Shown: one piece after another, positions 31,010-31,202 of the stretch
Numbering within the stretch: position 1 is the stretch's first letter
Layout of the letters: every line of letters starts with the position of its first letter
Origin: Sulfurimicrobium sp963741495
GTDB taxonomy: Bacteria; Pseudomonadota; Gammaproteobacteria; Burkholderiales; Sulfuricellaceae
Assembly: GCA_963741495.1 (NCBI GenBank)
Contig: CAVUID010000002.1
Span: 1 to 31,202 of the forward strand
Direction of reading: 5' to 3'
Length of the DNA stretch: 31,202 bases
The notes under the pieces: generated by a model
Databases searched by the model: none
Told to the model about the DNA's origin: nothing
The model's input: only the letters and a program-made list of their open reading frames with translations
Translations under genes and position numbers: made by a program

Positions 31010-31202
31010 ATGTTCTGATAGATCCCGTTTCGACCTGGCCATTGCCAGATTTGACGCCGCCAACGCCGAAGACCCCAACAAGGAAATGGTTGACGGCAAG
31101 GAACATCCCAAGGAACTGCTTTACGCCCAGCGCATGAGCGACATGCTCAAACGTTTCTCCCCGGATGCACCCGAACATATTCAGCTCGCCGTGCGCGCCC
31201 AG
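31010..31202 (+). CDS. DUF4202 protein, N-terminal part, frameshifted in codon 2 and cut by the window edge
   Basis: The reading frame from about 31014 to the window end gives SDRSRFDLAIARFDAANAED, then PNKEMVDGKEHPKELLYAQRM and DMLKRFSPDAPEHIQLAVRAQ, the start of the DUF4202 family (function unknown, probably a helical HD-like fold). The ATG at 31010 has AAGGAT upstream, but the sequence then reads ATGTTCTGATAG, which stops at once. Removing one T near 31013-31014 gives ATG TCT GAT AGA and joins the frames. In the conserved frame the nearest upstream codon set holds a TAG at 31002 and no usable start, which supports the single-base error. The C-terminal part is outside the window. Confidence 0.7.

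Overview
The window looks like a chromosomal segment of a betaproteobacterium, probably an environmental, chemolithotroph-type member of the Nitrosomonadales (Gallionella/Sulfuricella-like). This placement is an inference from the protein families, the moderately high G+C and the gene mix; no rRNA or other marker gene is present. I see no tRNA, rRNA, CRISPR array, transposase, phage gene or replication origin.

Layout. (1) 1-1386, minus: the N-terminal part of a membrane sensor with HAMP and GAF domains, frameshifted and running off the left edge. (2) 7490 down to 1682, minus: an arsenic-resistance island, in transcription order arsR, periplasmic rhodanese, LMW-PTP-type ArsC, ACR3 arsenite pump, GDCCVxC mini-protein, ArsP-like permease, AhpD-like protein, DUF2703-thioredoxin fusion, second ArsC. 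Two near-identical palindromic operators, each inside a promoter spacer, lie before arsR and before the rhodanese gene. (3) 7736-9274, plus: a SulP anion transporter broken by several single-base shifts. (4) 17364 down to 9242, minus: a signalling cluster (hybrid histidine kinase, two stand-alone receivers, a GAF/degenerate-GGDEF/EAL/REC protein) followed by an MscS-type channel. (5) 18158-17688, minus: a small His-rich exported protein. (6) 18243-22351, plus: a Tat-type lipoprotein solute-binding protein and a PhnD/PAS/PAS/GGDEF/EAL protein. (7) 25229 down to 22558, minus: molybdenum-cofactor genes mobB-moeA-moaD-moaE. (8) 26117-25383, minus: an rRNA pseudouridine synthase. (9) 26190-26438, plus: an unknown 82-residue protein. 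(10) 29447 down to 26425, minus: glycogen phosphorylase overlapping dsbB. (11) 29751-30879, plus: a 2-Cys peroxiredoxin with a strong promoter and terminator, then a ferritin-like protein. (12) 31010 to the right edge, plus: the start of a DUF4202 gene, frameshifted in codon 2.

Working together: the arsenic island should reduce arsenate by two ArsC types, export arsenite by ACR3, possibly export organoarsenicals by the permease, and handle thiols or bound As(III) with small Cys-rich proteins. The signalling cluster and the PhnD-GGDEF-EAL pair point to cyclic-di-GMP control tied to sensed signals or nutrients.

Non-coding structure. Two families of dispersed palindromic elements occur. Family A (TAACCACGGAG ends) sits at 22390-22512 and 25246-25366. 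Family B has nested hairpins around a GAATGG...CCATTC core and sits at 2087-2359 and 23267-23514. Each family-B copy almost exactly fills the space between one gene's stop codon and the next gene's start codon, and is closed by inverted repeats that differ between loci, so the transcript could fold to place stop beside start. This is the most unusual observation here.

Data quality: about eight single-base indels disrupt otherwise well-conserved genes, all in 1-9.3 kb or at the extreme right end. Sequencing or assembly error is the simplest explanation, but true decay cannot be excluded without reads.
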